DNA of 64,000 nt from Citrobacter amalonaticus (GTDB taxonomy: Bacteria > Pseudomonadota > Gammaproteobacteria > Enterobacterales > Enterobacteriaceae): the NCBI RefSeq assembly GCF_001559075.2, contig NZ_CP014015.2, forward strand, positions 2,790,001-2,854,000, in the 5' to 3' direction. Numbering within the stretch: the first letter of the stretch is position 1; each line of letters begins with the position of its first letter. This document shows positions 53,903 through 62,875 of this stretch, piece after piece. The notes beneath the pieces are model-generated. The model was given only the letters and a program-made list of their open reading frames with translations, had not been told where the DNA came from and searched no databases. The translations under genes were made by a program, and so were the position numbers.

Positions 53903-56293
53903 TTATTTCGCGTCGTCAGGCAATGCGTAAGCGACAATATAATCGCCCATCTTCGTACCAAACGAGCCGTGGCCCCCGGCTGAAATCACGACATACTGCT
54001 TGCCGTTCACCTCATAGGTCATCGGTGTGGCTTGTCCACCGGCCGGCAGACGTCCCTGCCACAGTTTCTCACCGTTGCTCATGTTATAGGCGCGCAGGTA
54101 GTTGTCCGCCGTGGCGGCAATAAACAGCACGTTGCCTGCCGTAGAGATAGGACCACCCAGCATCGGCATCCCCATATTGAACGGTACCGGAATGGGCATC
54201 GGGAACGGCATGCTGTCCTGCGGTGTGCCAATGCGTTTTTTCCAGACCACGTCGTTGGTCTTCAGATCCAGCGCGGAGATATAACCCCAGGCTGGCTGTT
54301 TACACGGCAGACCAAACGGCGACAGGAACGGGTTCAGCGTGACGCCGTACGGCACGCCATACTGTGGCTGAATACCGGATTCGGTACCTGTGCCTTGCGC
54401 GTCTTTCGGCTGTTCCATCGGATTACCCGGACCACGTGGGATCAGCTTAGAGACAAACGGCAGCGCCATCGGGTTGGCAATCGCCACCTGACGGTTCGGA
54501 TCGACCGAAATACCGCCCCATTCGAACATCCCGAGGTTACCCGGGAACACCAGCGTGCCCTGCTCAGACGGCGGAGTAAAGATGCCCTCATAGCGCATCT
54601 GGTGGAACATCACGCGGCACACCAGTTGGTCGAACATGGTGGCGCCCCACATATCCGCCCCGGTCAGATCTTTTTTCGGGCGGAAACTCAGTTCAGAGAA
54701 CGGCTGTGTTTTGCTGACGTAATCGCCTTTCGCGGCCCCCTGCGGAACCGGTTTTTCCGGTGCAGGAACGACCAGCTCGCCGTTACGGCGGTCGAGGACA
54801 AAGATGTTACCGGTTTTCGCTGGCGCGTAGATAACCGGGACTTTCTCACCGTTGACGGTAATATCCGCCAGCGTCGGCTGGGACGGCATGTCCATATCCC
54901 ACAGATCGTGGTGAACGGTCTGATAGCTCCAGGCAAGTTTACCGGTGGTGGCGTTCAGCGCCACAATCGAGCTGGCATAGCGTTCCTGCTCCGGCGTACG
55001 GTTGCCACCCCAGATATCCGGCGTGGTCACCCCCATCGGCAGATAGACCAGATCCAGCTTCGCGTCGTAGGCCGCCGGTGCCCATGAGTTAGGTGAGTTA
55101 AAGGTAAACGCATGTTCGTCAGACGGGATCGCATTCGGGTCTTTCGCACCCGGATCGAAGGCCCACAGCAGTTTGCCGTTATTGACGTCAAAACCACGGA
55201 TCACGCCCGAGGTTTCGCGGGTGGAAAAGTTATCCGTTACCGAACCGGCAATCACAATCGTTTTATCGGTGATGATCGGCGGCGATGTTGGCTCATACAG
55301 CCCCGGCGTGGTGTCCGGCATATTGGTCTGCAGATTCAGAATACCTTTGTTGGCAAAGGTTTCGCACAGCTTGCCGGTTTCCGCATTCACCGCAAACAGA
55401 CGACCATCGTTTACTGGCAGGATGATGCGGCGTGGACAATCGGCAACCACTTCCGGTGAGGCGTTATCGGCTTTCGCTTCATGGTACGACACGCCGCGAC
55501 AGGTCACGTGCTGGAAGCGGGTGTTGGTATTGAGTTGCGGATCGAAATGCCACTTCTCTTTACCGGTAGCGGCATCAAGCGCGAACAGACGCTGGTGTGC
55601 GGTACAAAGATACAGCGTATCGCCGACTTTAATTGGCGTCACTTCATTGGTGATCTCACCCGGATCGTTAGGCTGCTTCAGATCACCGGTGCGAAACACC
55701 CACGCTTCTTTCAGGTTATGGACGTTGTCGGCGTTGATCTGTTTGAGCGGCGAGAAGCGTTGGCCTTCCTGATTACGGCCATACGCCGGCCAGTCGTTGT
55801 CGGAGATCGTGGAGATGGCTTCAGCCGGCGTCGCGTCGGCGCTCAGCGTGCCATTGATTTCCTGTGGGTCATTGAAGCCCGCCCAGGTCAGGATCCCACC
55901 GCTGATCAGCAGGGCCACCACCAGAGCGGCGACGGCACCCCGGGAAGGGATAATCAGGCGATGCCAGACAAAGGGTAAAATCAGCCAGATGCCGAAGAAG
56001 ACCAGAATGTCGCTGCGCGGCGTGAGCGCCCAAAAGTCGAACCCAACCTCCCAGACGCCCCAGATCAGGGTGGCCAGGAGCAGGGCAGCGTACAGCCACA
56101 GCGCGGAACGCTGGCTGCGCCAGAGCATGACGGCGACGCCCAGCATGACAAGACCGGCGATCGGATAGTACCAGGAGCCGCCAATGGCGACCAACCAGCC
56201 TCCACCGATCAGGAGATACAGCCCGCTAAGCGCTGCAAAGAGGGCCGTTAACACCACGAGGAGCCGTGGTGAACGTGCGTTGTTATTTGCCAT
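53903..56293 (-). CDS. gcd: Membrane PQQ-dependent glucose dehydrogenase
   Basis: 796 aa from the ATG at 56293, the same as E. coli Gcd; the frame continues 6 codons upstream without support. Gcd oxidises glucose to gluconolactone in the periplasm and passes electrons to ubiquinone. Five membrane helices occupy about residues 10-140, followed by an eight-bladed propeller with DNDWPAYGRNQEGQRFSPL and repeated W motifs. Activity depends on PQQ; no PQQ synthesis genes are in this window. Confidence 0.97.
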   Translation of the reverse strand: MANNNARSPRLLVVLTALFAALSGLYLLIGGGWLVAIGGSWYYPIAGLVMLGVAVMLWRSQRSALWLYAALLLATLIWGVWEVGFDFWALTPRSDILVFFGIWLILPFVWHRLIIPSRGAVAALVVALLISGGILTWAGFNDPQEINGTLSADATPAEAISTISDNDWPAYGRNQEGQRFSPLKQINADNVHNLKEAWVFRTGDLKQPNDPGEITNEVTPIKVGDTLYLCTAHQRLFALDAATGKEKWHFDPQLNTNTRFQHVTCRGVSYHEAKADNASPEVVADCPRRIILPVNDGRLFAVNAETGKLCETFANKGILNLQTNMPDTTPGLYEPTSPPIITDKTIVIAGSVTDNFSTRETSGVIRGFDVNNGKLLWAFDPGAKDPNAIPSDEHAFTFNSPNSWAPAAYDAKLDLVYLPMGVTTPDIWGGNRTPEQERYASSIVALNATTGKLAWSYQTVHHDLWDMDMPSQPTLADITVNGEKVPVIYAPAKTGNIFVLDRRNGELVVPAPEKPVPQGAAKGDYVSKTQPFSELSFRPKKDLTGADMWGATMFDQLVCRVMFHQMRYEGIFTPPSEQGTLVFPGNLGMFEWGGISVDPNRQVAIANPMALPFVSKLIPRGPGNPMEQPKDAQGTGTESGIQPQYGVPYGVTLNPFLSPFGLPCKQPAWGYISALDLKTNDVVWKKRIGTPQDSMPFPMPIPVPFNMGMPMLGGPISTAGNVLFIAATADNYLRAYNMSNGEKLWQGRLPAGGQATPMTYEVNGKQYVVISAGGHGSFGTKMGDYIVAYALPDDAK

Positions 56294-56498
56294 AAAAATA
56301 CACCATCTCAATTTGTTAATTTTTTAGTAGCAATTAATTATAGGATTTAACAAGTGTGATCGTCATCACAAAATGAGCTTTATTAAGAGATGCCGCGGAT
56401 AAATACTTTTACTGGTATACTGCATGCCTTGCACTTCGATGCTGTTCCGGTAGAAGCGGGCATTGAGTGATTTGTTTTTAAATCATATGGTTAGAGTT

Positions 56499-57035
56499 AT
56501 GAAACATACTGTAGAAGTAATGATCCCCGAAGCGGAGATCAAAGCGCGGATTGCCGAACTGGGTCGTCAGATTACTGAACGTTACAAAGACAGCGGCAGT
56601 GACATGGTGCTGGTTGGTCTGCTGCGTGGCTCATTTATGTTTATGGCGGATCTGTGCCGTGAAGTGCAGGTATCTCATGAAGTCGATTTTATGACCGCCT
56701 CCAGCTACGGTAGCGGCATGTCCACCACCCGTGACGTCAAGATCCTCAAAGATCTCGATGAAGACATTCGCGGTAAAGACGTGCTGATTGTGGAAGATAT
56801 TATTGACTCCGGCAACACGCTGTCGAAAGTGCGTGAAATCCTGAGTCTGCGTGAACCGAAATCTCTGGCGATTTGCACTCTGCTGGATAAACCCTCTCGC
56901 CGTGAAGTGAACGTTCCGGTCGAGTTTATCGGTTTTTCCATTCCGGATGAGTTCGTGGTGGGCTACGGTATTGATTACGCTCAGCGCTATCGTCATCTGC
57001 CGTATGTCGGCAAAGTGGTGCTGCTGGACGAGTAA
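56499..57035 (+). CDS. hpt: Hypoxanthine phosphoribosyltransferase
   Basis: 178 aa from the ATG at 56499, giving the E. coli N-terminus MKHTVEVMIPEAEIKARI; a longer frame from 56463 is less likely. Hpt salvages hypoxanthine to IMP with PRPP. The PRPP-binding VLIVEDIIDSGNTLS motif is near residue 98. It is divergent from gcd and convergent with can. Confidence 0.96.
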   Translation: MKHTVEVMIPEAEIKARIAELGRQITERYKDSGSDMVLVGLLRGSFMFMADLCREVQVSHEVDFMTASSYGSGMSTTRDVKILKDLDEDIRGKDVLIVEDIIDSGNTLSKVREILSLREPKSLAICTLLDKPSRREVNVPVEFIGFSIPDEFVVGYGIDYAQRYRHLPYVGKVVLLDE

Positions 57036-57039
57036 GCGT

Positions 57040-57063
57040 AAAAAAGCCGGGAAAATCCCGGCG
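57040..57063 (-). terminator. Terminator of can (minus strand), adjacent to the hpt stop
   Basis: The stem GCCGGGA/TCCCGGC is followed on the minus strand by TTTTTTACG. The T run exists only in the can direction, so it terminates can although it lies just after the hpt stop. Confidence 0.75.
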
Positions 57064-57075
57064 TTGACTGGATAC

Positions 57076-57103
57076 ATCCCCGGTGTATGACCGGGGATTT
57101 TTA
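57076..57103 (+). terminator. Terminator of hpt (plus strand), at the can stop
   Basis: The stem ATCCCCGGT/ACCGGGGAT with a short loop is followed by TTTTTATT on the plus strand. It overlaps the last bases of can (stop at 57101-57103). Confidence 0.8.
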
Positions 57104-57763
57104 TTTGTGGTTGACGTGTTTCTGACTGAGGTTAGAAACGCCCTGGCGATAACGTTGCTCCAGGGTGGCGCGACTGGTCGCGGTCACTTCCAGATCGCGC
57201 AGCAGGCCGTCGTGAATACCGTATGCCCAGCCGTGGATAGTCACTTTCTGACCCCGTTTCCAGGCTGACTGCATGATGGTGGAGTGGCCCAGGTTATACA
57301 CCTGTTCCATCACGTTCAGCTCGCACAGCGTGTCCATACGACGCTCTTGCGGCATATCGCCAAGCAATGAGCTATGTTTGAACCAGATATCACGGATATG
57401 CAGCAACCAGTTGTCGATGAGGCCCAGTTCCGGGTTATCGACCGCAGCCTGTACGCCGCCACACCCGTAGTGACCACAGATAATAATGTGTTCAACTTCG
57501 AGGACATCAACGGCATACTGAACAACAGAGAGGCAGTTGAGGTCGGTGTGGATGACCAGGTTGGCCACATTACGGTGGACAAATAATTCGCCCGGTTCAA
57601 GACCGGTTAAACGTTCTGCGGGAACGCGACTGTCGGAACATCCAATCCATAGAAAGCGTGGTTTCTGCGCTTGCGCCAGTTTCTCAAAAAATCCGGAATC
57701 CTCTTCCACCAGCATTTTTGACCATAGTGCATTGTTGCTGATGAGTGTATCTATGTCTTTCAT
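57101..57763 (-). CDS. can: Beta-carbonic anhydrase
   Basis: 220 aa from the ATG at 57763, as in E. coli Can (formerly yadF). It interconverts carbon dioxide and bicarbonate and is needed for growth in air. Zinc ligands Cys42, Asp44, His98 and Cys101 are present in GCSDSRVPAE and CGHYGC. The upstream 17 codons of the open frame are not supported. It is divergent from yadG, with an ERIC repeat between them. Confidence 0.97.
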   Translation of the reverse strand: MKDIDTLISNNALWSKMLVEEDSGFFEKLAQAQKPRFLWIGCSDSRVPAERLTGLEPGELFVHRNVANLVIHTDLNCLSVVQYAVDVLEVEHIIICGHYGCGGVQAAVDNPELGLIDNWLLHIRDIWFKHSSLLGDMPQERRMDTLCELNVMEQVYNLGHSTIMQSAWKRGQKVTIHGWAYGIHDGLLRDLEVTATSRATLEQRYRQGVSNLSQKHVNHK

Positions 57764-57840
57764 GGAGGTTAACGACCTGTAACCAAATAAGTGCGTTGGG
57801 CTAATATAGGGCAACTCCGGGATTATTTAAACCACATAAT

Positions 57841-57967
57841 ATATACAAGATCATTCGAGGTGCATCGAGGCGGCAACTGAATGAATCCCCTGGAGCTTAC
57901 ATTTGTAAGTGACTGGGGTAAGTGAAGGCAGCCAACAAAGAGGCATCTTGAAGGATGCAGTATATTA
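57841..57967 (+). repeat. ERIC (intergenic repeat unit)
   Basis: The core TGAATCCCCTGGAGCTTACA and GTAAGTGACTGGGGTAAGTG matches the two conserved ERIC primer sequences. The element is an imperfect palindrome of about 127 bases with outer TAATATA/TATATTA ends. It fills the can-yadG gap and ends 31 bases before the yadG ATG, so it is probably in the yadG leader or promoter. Confidence 0.93.
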
Positions 57968-57998
57968 AAGTGTAAGAACGTAAGGTAAGTAATTATTT

Positions 57999-58925
57999 AT
58001 GACCATTGCACTGGAACTTCAACAACTTAAAAAAACCTATCCTGGCGGTGTTCAGGCGCTACGCGGGATAGATTTACAGGTCGAGGCGGGGGATTTTTAC
58101 GCACTGCTGGGGCCGAACGGGGCAGGCAAGTCGACCACTATCGGTATCATCAGTTCGCTGGTGAACAAATCTTCCGGGCGCGTCAGCGTCTTTGGCTACG
58201 ATCTCGAAAAAGATGTCGTCAATGCCAAACGCCAGCTGGGGCTGGTGCCGCAGGAATTTAACTTCAATCCGTTTGAGACCGTACAGCAGATTGTGGTCAA
58301 TCAGGCGGGTTACTACGGCGTGGAGCGAAAAGAGGCGATTGATCGCAGCGAAAAGTATTTAAAACAGCTCGATCTGTGGGAAAAACGCAACGAACGTGCG
58401 CGGATGTTATCCGGTGGGATGAAGCGCCGTCTGATGATTGCCCGTGCGCTGATGCATGAGCCGAAGCTGCTGATCCTTGATGAACCGACAGCGGGCGTCG
58501 ATATCGAACTTCGCCGCTCAATGTGGGGTTTTTTGAAGGATTTAAACGACAAAGGCACCACGATCATTCTGACCACTCACTACCTGGAAGAGGCGGAAAT
58601 GCTCTGCCGCAATATCGGGATTATTCAGCACGGCGAGCTGGTCGAAAACACCTCGATGAAGAACCTGCTCTCTAAGCTCAAATCCGAAACCTTCATTCTC
58701 GATCTGGCGGCGAAAAGTCCGCTGCCGCAGCTGGAGGGCTATCACTACCGGCTGGTGGATACCTCAACGCTGGAAGTGGAAGTGTTGCGTGAGCAGGGCA
58801 TTAACAGCGTATTCAGCCAGCTCAGCGCGCAGGGCATTCAGGTGCTGAGTATGCGTAACAAAGCGAACCGCCTTGAAGAGCTGTTTGTGTCACTGGTTCA
58901 TGAAAAACAAGGAGATCGCGCATGA
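57999..58925 (+). CDS. yadG: ABC transporter ATP-binding protein YadG
   Basis: 308 aa, as in E. coli. Walker A GPNGAGKST is at residues 38-46, the signature LSGGM at 136-140, and Walker B LLILDEPT at about 156-163. It belongs to the ABC-2 (NodI/DrrA-like) exporters and pairs with YadH; the substrate is unknown. Its stop overlaps yadH by 4 bases. The upstream region is taken up by an ERIC element. Confidence 0.95.
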   Translation: MTIALELQQLKKTYPGGVQALRGIDLQVEAGDFYALLGPNGAGKSTTIGIISSLVNKSSGRVSVFGYDLEKDVVNAKRQLGLVPQEFNFNPFETVQQIVVNQAGYYGVERKEAIDRSEKYLKQLDLWEKRNERARMLSGGMKRRLMIARALMHEPKLLILDEPTAGVDIELRRSMWGFLKDLNDKGTTIILTTHYLEEAEMLCRNIGIIQHGELVENTSMKNLLSKLKSETFILDLAAKSPLPQLEGYHYRLVDTSTLEVEVLREQGINSVFSQLSAQGIQVLSMRNKANRLEELFVSLVHEKQGDRA

Positions 58926-59692
58926 TGCAGCTTTACTGGGTCGCGCTGAAAAGCATCTGGGCGAAAGAGATTAACCGCTTCATGCGGATCTGGATCCAGA
59001 CGCTGGTGCCGCCCGTCATCACCATGACGCTCTATTTTATTATCTTCGGTAACCTGATTGGTTCTCGCATTGGCGAGATGCACGGTTTCAGCTATATGCA
59101 GTTTATCGTGCCAGGTCTGATCATGATGGCCGTCATCACCAACGCGTATGCGAACGTGGCATCGTCATTCTTTAGCGCCAAGTTCCAGCGCAACATTGAA
59201 GAACTGCTGGTTGCGCCGGTGCCGACACACGTGATTATCGCCGGTTTTGTCGGTGGCGGTGTGGCGCGCGGACTGTGCGTCGGGGTTCTGGTGACGGCGA
59301 TTTCACTGTTCTTTGTTCCGTTCCAGGTTCATTCGTGGCTCTTTGTGGCGCTGACGCTGGTTCTGACCGCGATTCTGTTTTCGCTGGCGGGTCTGTTGAA
59401 CGCCGTATTTGCGAAAACCTTTGATGACATCAGCCTGATCCCGACTTTTGTCCTGACGCCGCTGACCTATCTCGGCGGCGTGTTCTACTCCCTGACGCTG
59501 CTGCCGCCGTTCTGGCAGGGGTTATCGCAACTGAACCCGATCGTCTACATGATCAGCGGCTTCCGCTACGGCTTCCTGGGTATTCACGACGTGCCGTTAG
59601 TGACCACGTTTGGCGTGCTGGTAGTCTTTATTGTGGCGTTTTATCTGCTGTGTTGGTCCTTAATTCAGCGCGGACGCGGGTTGCGTAGCTGA
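58922..59692 (+). CDS. yadH: ABC-2 transporter permease YadH
   Basis: 256 aa, as in E. coli. About six membrane helices are visible, typical of ABC-2 permeases. It overlaps yadG by 4 bases and forms the exporter with it. Substrate unknown. A terminator follows, so yadI is probably transcribed separately. Confidence 0.95.
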   Translation: MMQLYWVALKSIWAKEINRFMRIWIQTLVPPVITMTLYFIIFGNLIGSRIGEMHGFSYMQFIVPGLIMMAVITNAYANVASSFFSAKFQRNIEELLVAPVPTHVIIAGFVGGGVARGLCVGVLVTAISLFFVPFQVHSWLFVALTLVLTAILFSLAGLLNAVFAKTFDDISLIPTFVLTPLTYLGGVFYSLTLLPPFWQGLSQLNPIVYMISGFRYGFLGIHDVPLVTTFGVLVVFIVAFYLLCWSLIQRGRGLRS

Positions 59693-59698
59693 CAGTTT

Positions 59699-59734
59699 TC
59701 GCCCTTTCCTCCCGGTAAGGAGAGGGCGATTTTT
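59699..59734 (+). terminator. Terminator after yadH
   Basis: The stem CGCCCTTTCCT/AGGAGAGGGCG (one mismatch) with a CCCGGTA-type loop is followed by a TTTTT run near 59731-59734. Confidence 0.8.
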
Positions 59735-59798
59735 GACCATTGTCATCATTCTCCATTTGTCACTCTGATAAACTACTTGCCTGCTAATGAGGTGAGAA

Positions 59799-60239
59799 AT
59801 GCTAGGCTGGGTCATTACCTGTCATGACGATAAGGCTGAGGAACTGCTGAGCCTTCTGGAAAAAAAACACGGCCCGCTGGCGCAATGCCGGGCGGTGAAT
59901 TTTTGGCGTGGATTGAGCGCGAACATGCTGAGTCGGATGATGTGCGACGCATTACATGCTACGGATTCCGGTGATGGCGTCATCTTTCTGACCGACCTGC
60001 CCGGTGCGGCGCCGTATCGCGTGGCCTCACTGATGAGCCATAAACATCCGCAATGTGAAGTGATCTCCGGTGTGAATGCGACGCTGTTGGGACACATGAT
60101 TTCATCACGGGAATCTATGAGTAGTCAGGCGTTTCGCGACCAGATAGTAGCCCTCGGTGGGCCAGAAGTGACCAGCCTTTGGCATCAGCAACAGAAAAAT
60201 CCCCCCTTTGTTCTGCTGCACGATTTGTATGAGTATTGA
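59799..60239 (+). CDS. yadI: PTS EIIA component YadI
   Basis: 146 aa, as in E. coli. It resembles the EIIA domain of mannose/sorbose-type phosphotransferase systems, with the phosphorylation His9 in ITCHDD. No EIIB, EIIC or EIID gene is nearby, so it is an orphan component whose partner is unknown. It is followed by yadE after a 64-base gap. Confidence 0.9.
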   Translation: MLGWVITCHDDKAEELLSLLEKKHGPLAQCRAVNFWRGLSANMLSRMMCDALHATDSGDGVIFLTDLPGAAPYRVASLMSHKHPQCEVISGVNATLLGHMISSRESMSSQAFRDQIVALGGPEVTSLWHQQQKNPPFVLLHDLYEY

Positions 60240-60303
60240 TCATTCTTATTAATGAGGTGAATTGATACAATCGCTGCGTTGTTTCTTGCCCCGGTTATTG
60301 TTA

Positions 60304-61530
60304 ATGATGAAATATCTGTTTCTGCTGCTGCTGTCCCTCTCTACAGTCGTCAGTGCGGCGTTGCCTGCTCGCTATATGCAAACCACTGAAGATGCGGCTA
60401 TTTGGGCGCAAATTGGCGATGACATGGTGACCGTGGGGAATATTCGCGCCGGACAGATTATTTCTGTCATTCCGGTCGCGGCGGATTATTACGAATTCAA
60501 ATTCGGCTTCGGCAACGGGTTCATTGACAAGGGCCATCTGGAACCGGTGCAGGGTAAACAACGCGTTGAGGACAGCCTCGGCGATCTCAATAAACCGCTC
60601 AGCAATCAGAATCTGATCACCTGGCAAGCCACCCCCGTTTATAACGCACCGAATATTGGCAGTGCGCCGTTTGGCGTACTGGCGGATAACCTGCGTTATC
60701 CCATCATCAGTAAGCTGAAAGACCGGCTGAATCAAACCTGGTATCAGATTCGCATTGGCGACCGACTGGCCTGGATAAGTGCCCTCGATGCCCAGGAAGA
60801 CCGTGGCTTGCCGGTGCTGACCTATCACCATATTCTGCGCGATGAAGAGAACACTCGTTTTCGTCATACCTCCACCACCACGTCAGTTCGTGCCTTCAGC
60901 AACCAGATGACCTGGCTGCGCGATCGCGGATACAGTACGCTGACGATGGCGCAACTGGAAGGTTATGTGCGTAACAACATGAATCTGCCCGCGCGAGCGG
61001 TGGTGATTACCTTTGATGACGGCCTGAAGTCGGTAAGTCGTTACGCTTATCCGGTGCTGAAGCAGTACGAGATGAAGGCCACGGCGTTTATTATCTCGTC
61101 GCGAATTAAAGTTCGCCCACAAAAATGGGATCCCAAATCGCTGCAGTTTATGAGCATTTCAGAACTCAATAGCATCCGCGACGTGTTTGACTTTCAGTCC
61201 CATACGCACTTTTTACATCGGGTCGACGGCTATCACCGGCCAATCCTGCTTAGTCGCAGCTATCACAATATTTTGTTTGATTTTGCACGCTCCCGGCGTG
61301 CGCTGGCCCCGTTTAACCCGAATGTACGTTATCTTTCCTATCCGTTTGGCGGCTATAACGCGACGGCCGTGAAAGCCGCGGAAGAGGCCGGATTTCACCT
61401 GGCGGTGACAACAGTAAAAGGGAAGGTGAAGCCGGGGGATAATCCGTTCTTGCTCAAACGCTTATACATCTTAAGAACGGATTCACTGGAGACCCTGTCG
61501 CGGCTGATCAGCAATCAGCCGCAGGGGTAG
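60304..61530 (+). CDS. yadE: Polysaccharide deacetylase-family protein YadE
   Basis: 408 aa from the first of two adjacent ATGs; a TTG at 60262 also opens the frame but its ribosome site is too close. A signal peptide (LFLLLLSLSTVVSAA) is followed by an N-terminal SH3-like region and a NodB deacetylase domain from about residue 169. Metal motifs are FDDG at 237-240 and SHTHFLH at 299-305. The likely substrate is an extracellular N-acetylated glycan (inference); E. coli YadE is not assigned. It is convergent with panD, 5 bases apart. Confidence 0.88.
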   Translation: MMKYLFLLLLSLSTVVSAALPARYMQTTEDAAIWAQIGDDMVTVGNIRAGQIISVIPVAADYYEFKFGFGNGFIDKGHLEPVQGKQRVEDSLGDLNKPLSNQNLITWQATPVYNAPNIGSAPFGVLADNLRYPIISKLKDRLNQTWYQIRIGDRLAWISALDAQEDRGLPVLTYHHILRDEENTRFRHTSTTTSVRAFSNQMTWLRDRGYSTLTMAQLEGYVRNNMNLPARAVVITFDDGLKSVSRYAYPVLKQYEMKATAFIISSRIKVRPQKWDPKSLQFMSISELNSIRDVFDFQSHTHFLHRVDGYHRPILLSRSYHNILFDFARSRRALAPFNPNVRYLSYPFGGYNATAVKAAEEAGFHLAVTTVKGKVKPGDNPFLLKRLYILRTDSLETLSRLISNQPQG

Positions 61531-61535
61531 TTTAC

Positions 61536-61916
61536 TTACGCAACCTGAACCGGAATGGCTTTCGCGGTGCGTTTCATTTCGTTGTCGCCTTCGAAGTAAG
61601 CGACCTTTGGCTGCCAGCGGCGCGCTTCTTCGTCAGACATGGTCACGAAGCTGGCGATAATCACAATGTCGCCCACGCTGGCACAGTGTGCCGCCGCGCC
61701 GTTGACGGAGATGATTCTGGAACCGCGCTCGGCGGCAATCGCATAGGTGGAAAAGCGTTTACCGTTGCTCACGTTCCAGATATCGATGGCTTCATTTTCA
61801 AGGATCCCGGCGGCATCCAGAAAATCCTGATCGATGGCGCAGGAACCTTCATAGTGCAGGTCCGCCTGAGTCACTTTCACGCGGTGGAGTTTGCCCTGCA
61901 GCATAGTGCGAATCAT
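61536..61916 (-). CDS. panD: Aspartate 1-decarboxylase proenzyme
   Basis: 126 aa, as in E. coli. PanD makes beta-alanine for pantothenate. It self-cleaves between Gly24 and Ser25 (HYEGSCAI), forming the pyruvoyl group. It is the third pan gene on this strand, 93 bases from panC, with no yadD gene between as in E. coli. Confidence 0.97.
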   Translation of the reverse strand: MIRTMLQGKLHRVKVTQADLHYEGSCAIDQDFLDAAGILENEAIDIWNVSNGKRFSTYAIAAERGSRIISVNGAAAHCASVGDIVIIASFVTMSDEEARRWQPKVAYFEGDNEMKRTAKAIPVQVA

Positions 61917-62009
61917 AACGTCTACCTTAAACTCGTATCGATAACGAAGCAGGTCGAAACCTGCTTTGAGAAATTTCTCAGGCAGTATTGCCCGATTTTT
62001 AACCCCTGT

Positions 62010-62864
62010 CTACTGGGTTAATGCAACCGTCTGATTGTCAATTAACCGTGCCTGGCCAAGCCATGCGGCAACCAGAATCACCGCACGCTGGCTGCTTTCG
62101 GTCAGCTCAAGCAGCGTGTCAGCATCGCGGATCTGAATGTCATCGGGGCGGAAGCCTTTTTCCGTCAGTTCCTGCTCGGCGATGGCAATAATCTCTTCCA
62201 GTTCACGCTCGCCGGCCTGCAGTTTTTCGCCAATGCGGCTCATCACTTTATACAAACCTGGGGCAATTTTTCGTTGTTCGGCCGTCAGATAACCGTTACG
62301 CGAACTCAGGGCTAAACCGTCTTTGGCGCGAATAATCGGCACGCCGACGATATCAATGTCGTAGCCCATATCGGCAACCATTTTGCGGATTAGCGCCAGT
62401 TGCTGGAAGTCTTTCTCGCCAAAGCAGGCGACGTCCGGTTGTACCAGATTGAATAACTTGCTGACGATGGTTGAAACCCCACGAAAATGGCCAGGGCGGC
62501 TGGCGCCTTCCAGCATCGTCGAGAGGCCAGGAACATCCACGTATGTCTGCCCGTCGGTGCCCTGAGGATAGATTTGGTCCGGCGCGGGAGCAAAGACGAA
62601 ATCCACTTTACGCTTGTTCAGTTTTTCGCAGTCTTCCTGCAGCGTGCGCGGATAACGCACCAGATCGTCCGGACGGTCAAACTGCATCGGGTTGACGAAA
62701 ATACTCACCACCACGATGTCCGCACGGGCTTTGGCTTCATCAACCACCTTCATGTGACCATCATGCAGGTTGCCCATCGTCGGGACCAGCGCAATGCGCT
62801 TCCCTTCCTGACGGGCTCTGCGGATATGCTGACGCAGCAGCGGCAGGGTTTCAATAATCAGCAC
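62010..62864 (-). CDS. panC: Pantothenate synthetase
   Basis: 284 aa, close to the E. coli length of 283. PanC joins pantoate and beta-alanine with ATP. The nucleotidyl-transfer HxGH motif is HDGH at residues 34-37 in MGNLHDGH, and the second motif LSSRNGY corresponds to KMSKS. It lies 11 bases after panB on the minus strand. Confidence 0.97.
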   Translation of the reverse strand: MLIIETLPLLRQHIRRARQEGKRIALVPTMGNLHDGHMKVVDEAKARADIVVVSIFVNPMQFDRPDDLVRYPRTLQEDCEKLNKRKVDFVFAPAPDQIYPQGTDGQTYVDVPGLSTMLEGASRPGHFRGVSTIVSKLFNLVQPDVACFGEKDFQQLALIRKMVADMGYDIDIVGVPIIRAKDGLALSSRNGYLTAEQRKIAPGLYKVMSRIGEKLQAGERELEEIIAIAEQELTEKGFRPDDIQIRDADTLLELTESSQRAVILVAAWLGQARLIDNQTVALTQ

Positions 62865-62875
62865 GACAAGACTCC

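Noticed and set aside
61917..62009. Remnant of yadD (transposase-like gene between panD and panC in E. coli)
   Set aside because: The gap is only 93 bases and has no coding trace; the gene is simply absent here.
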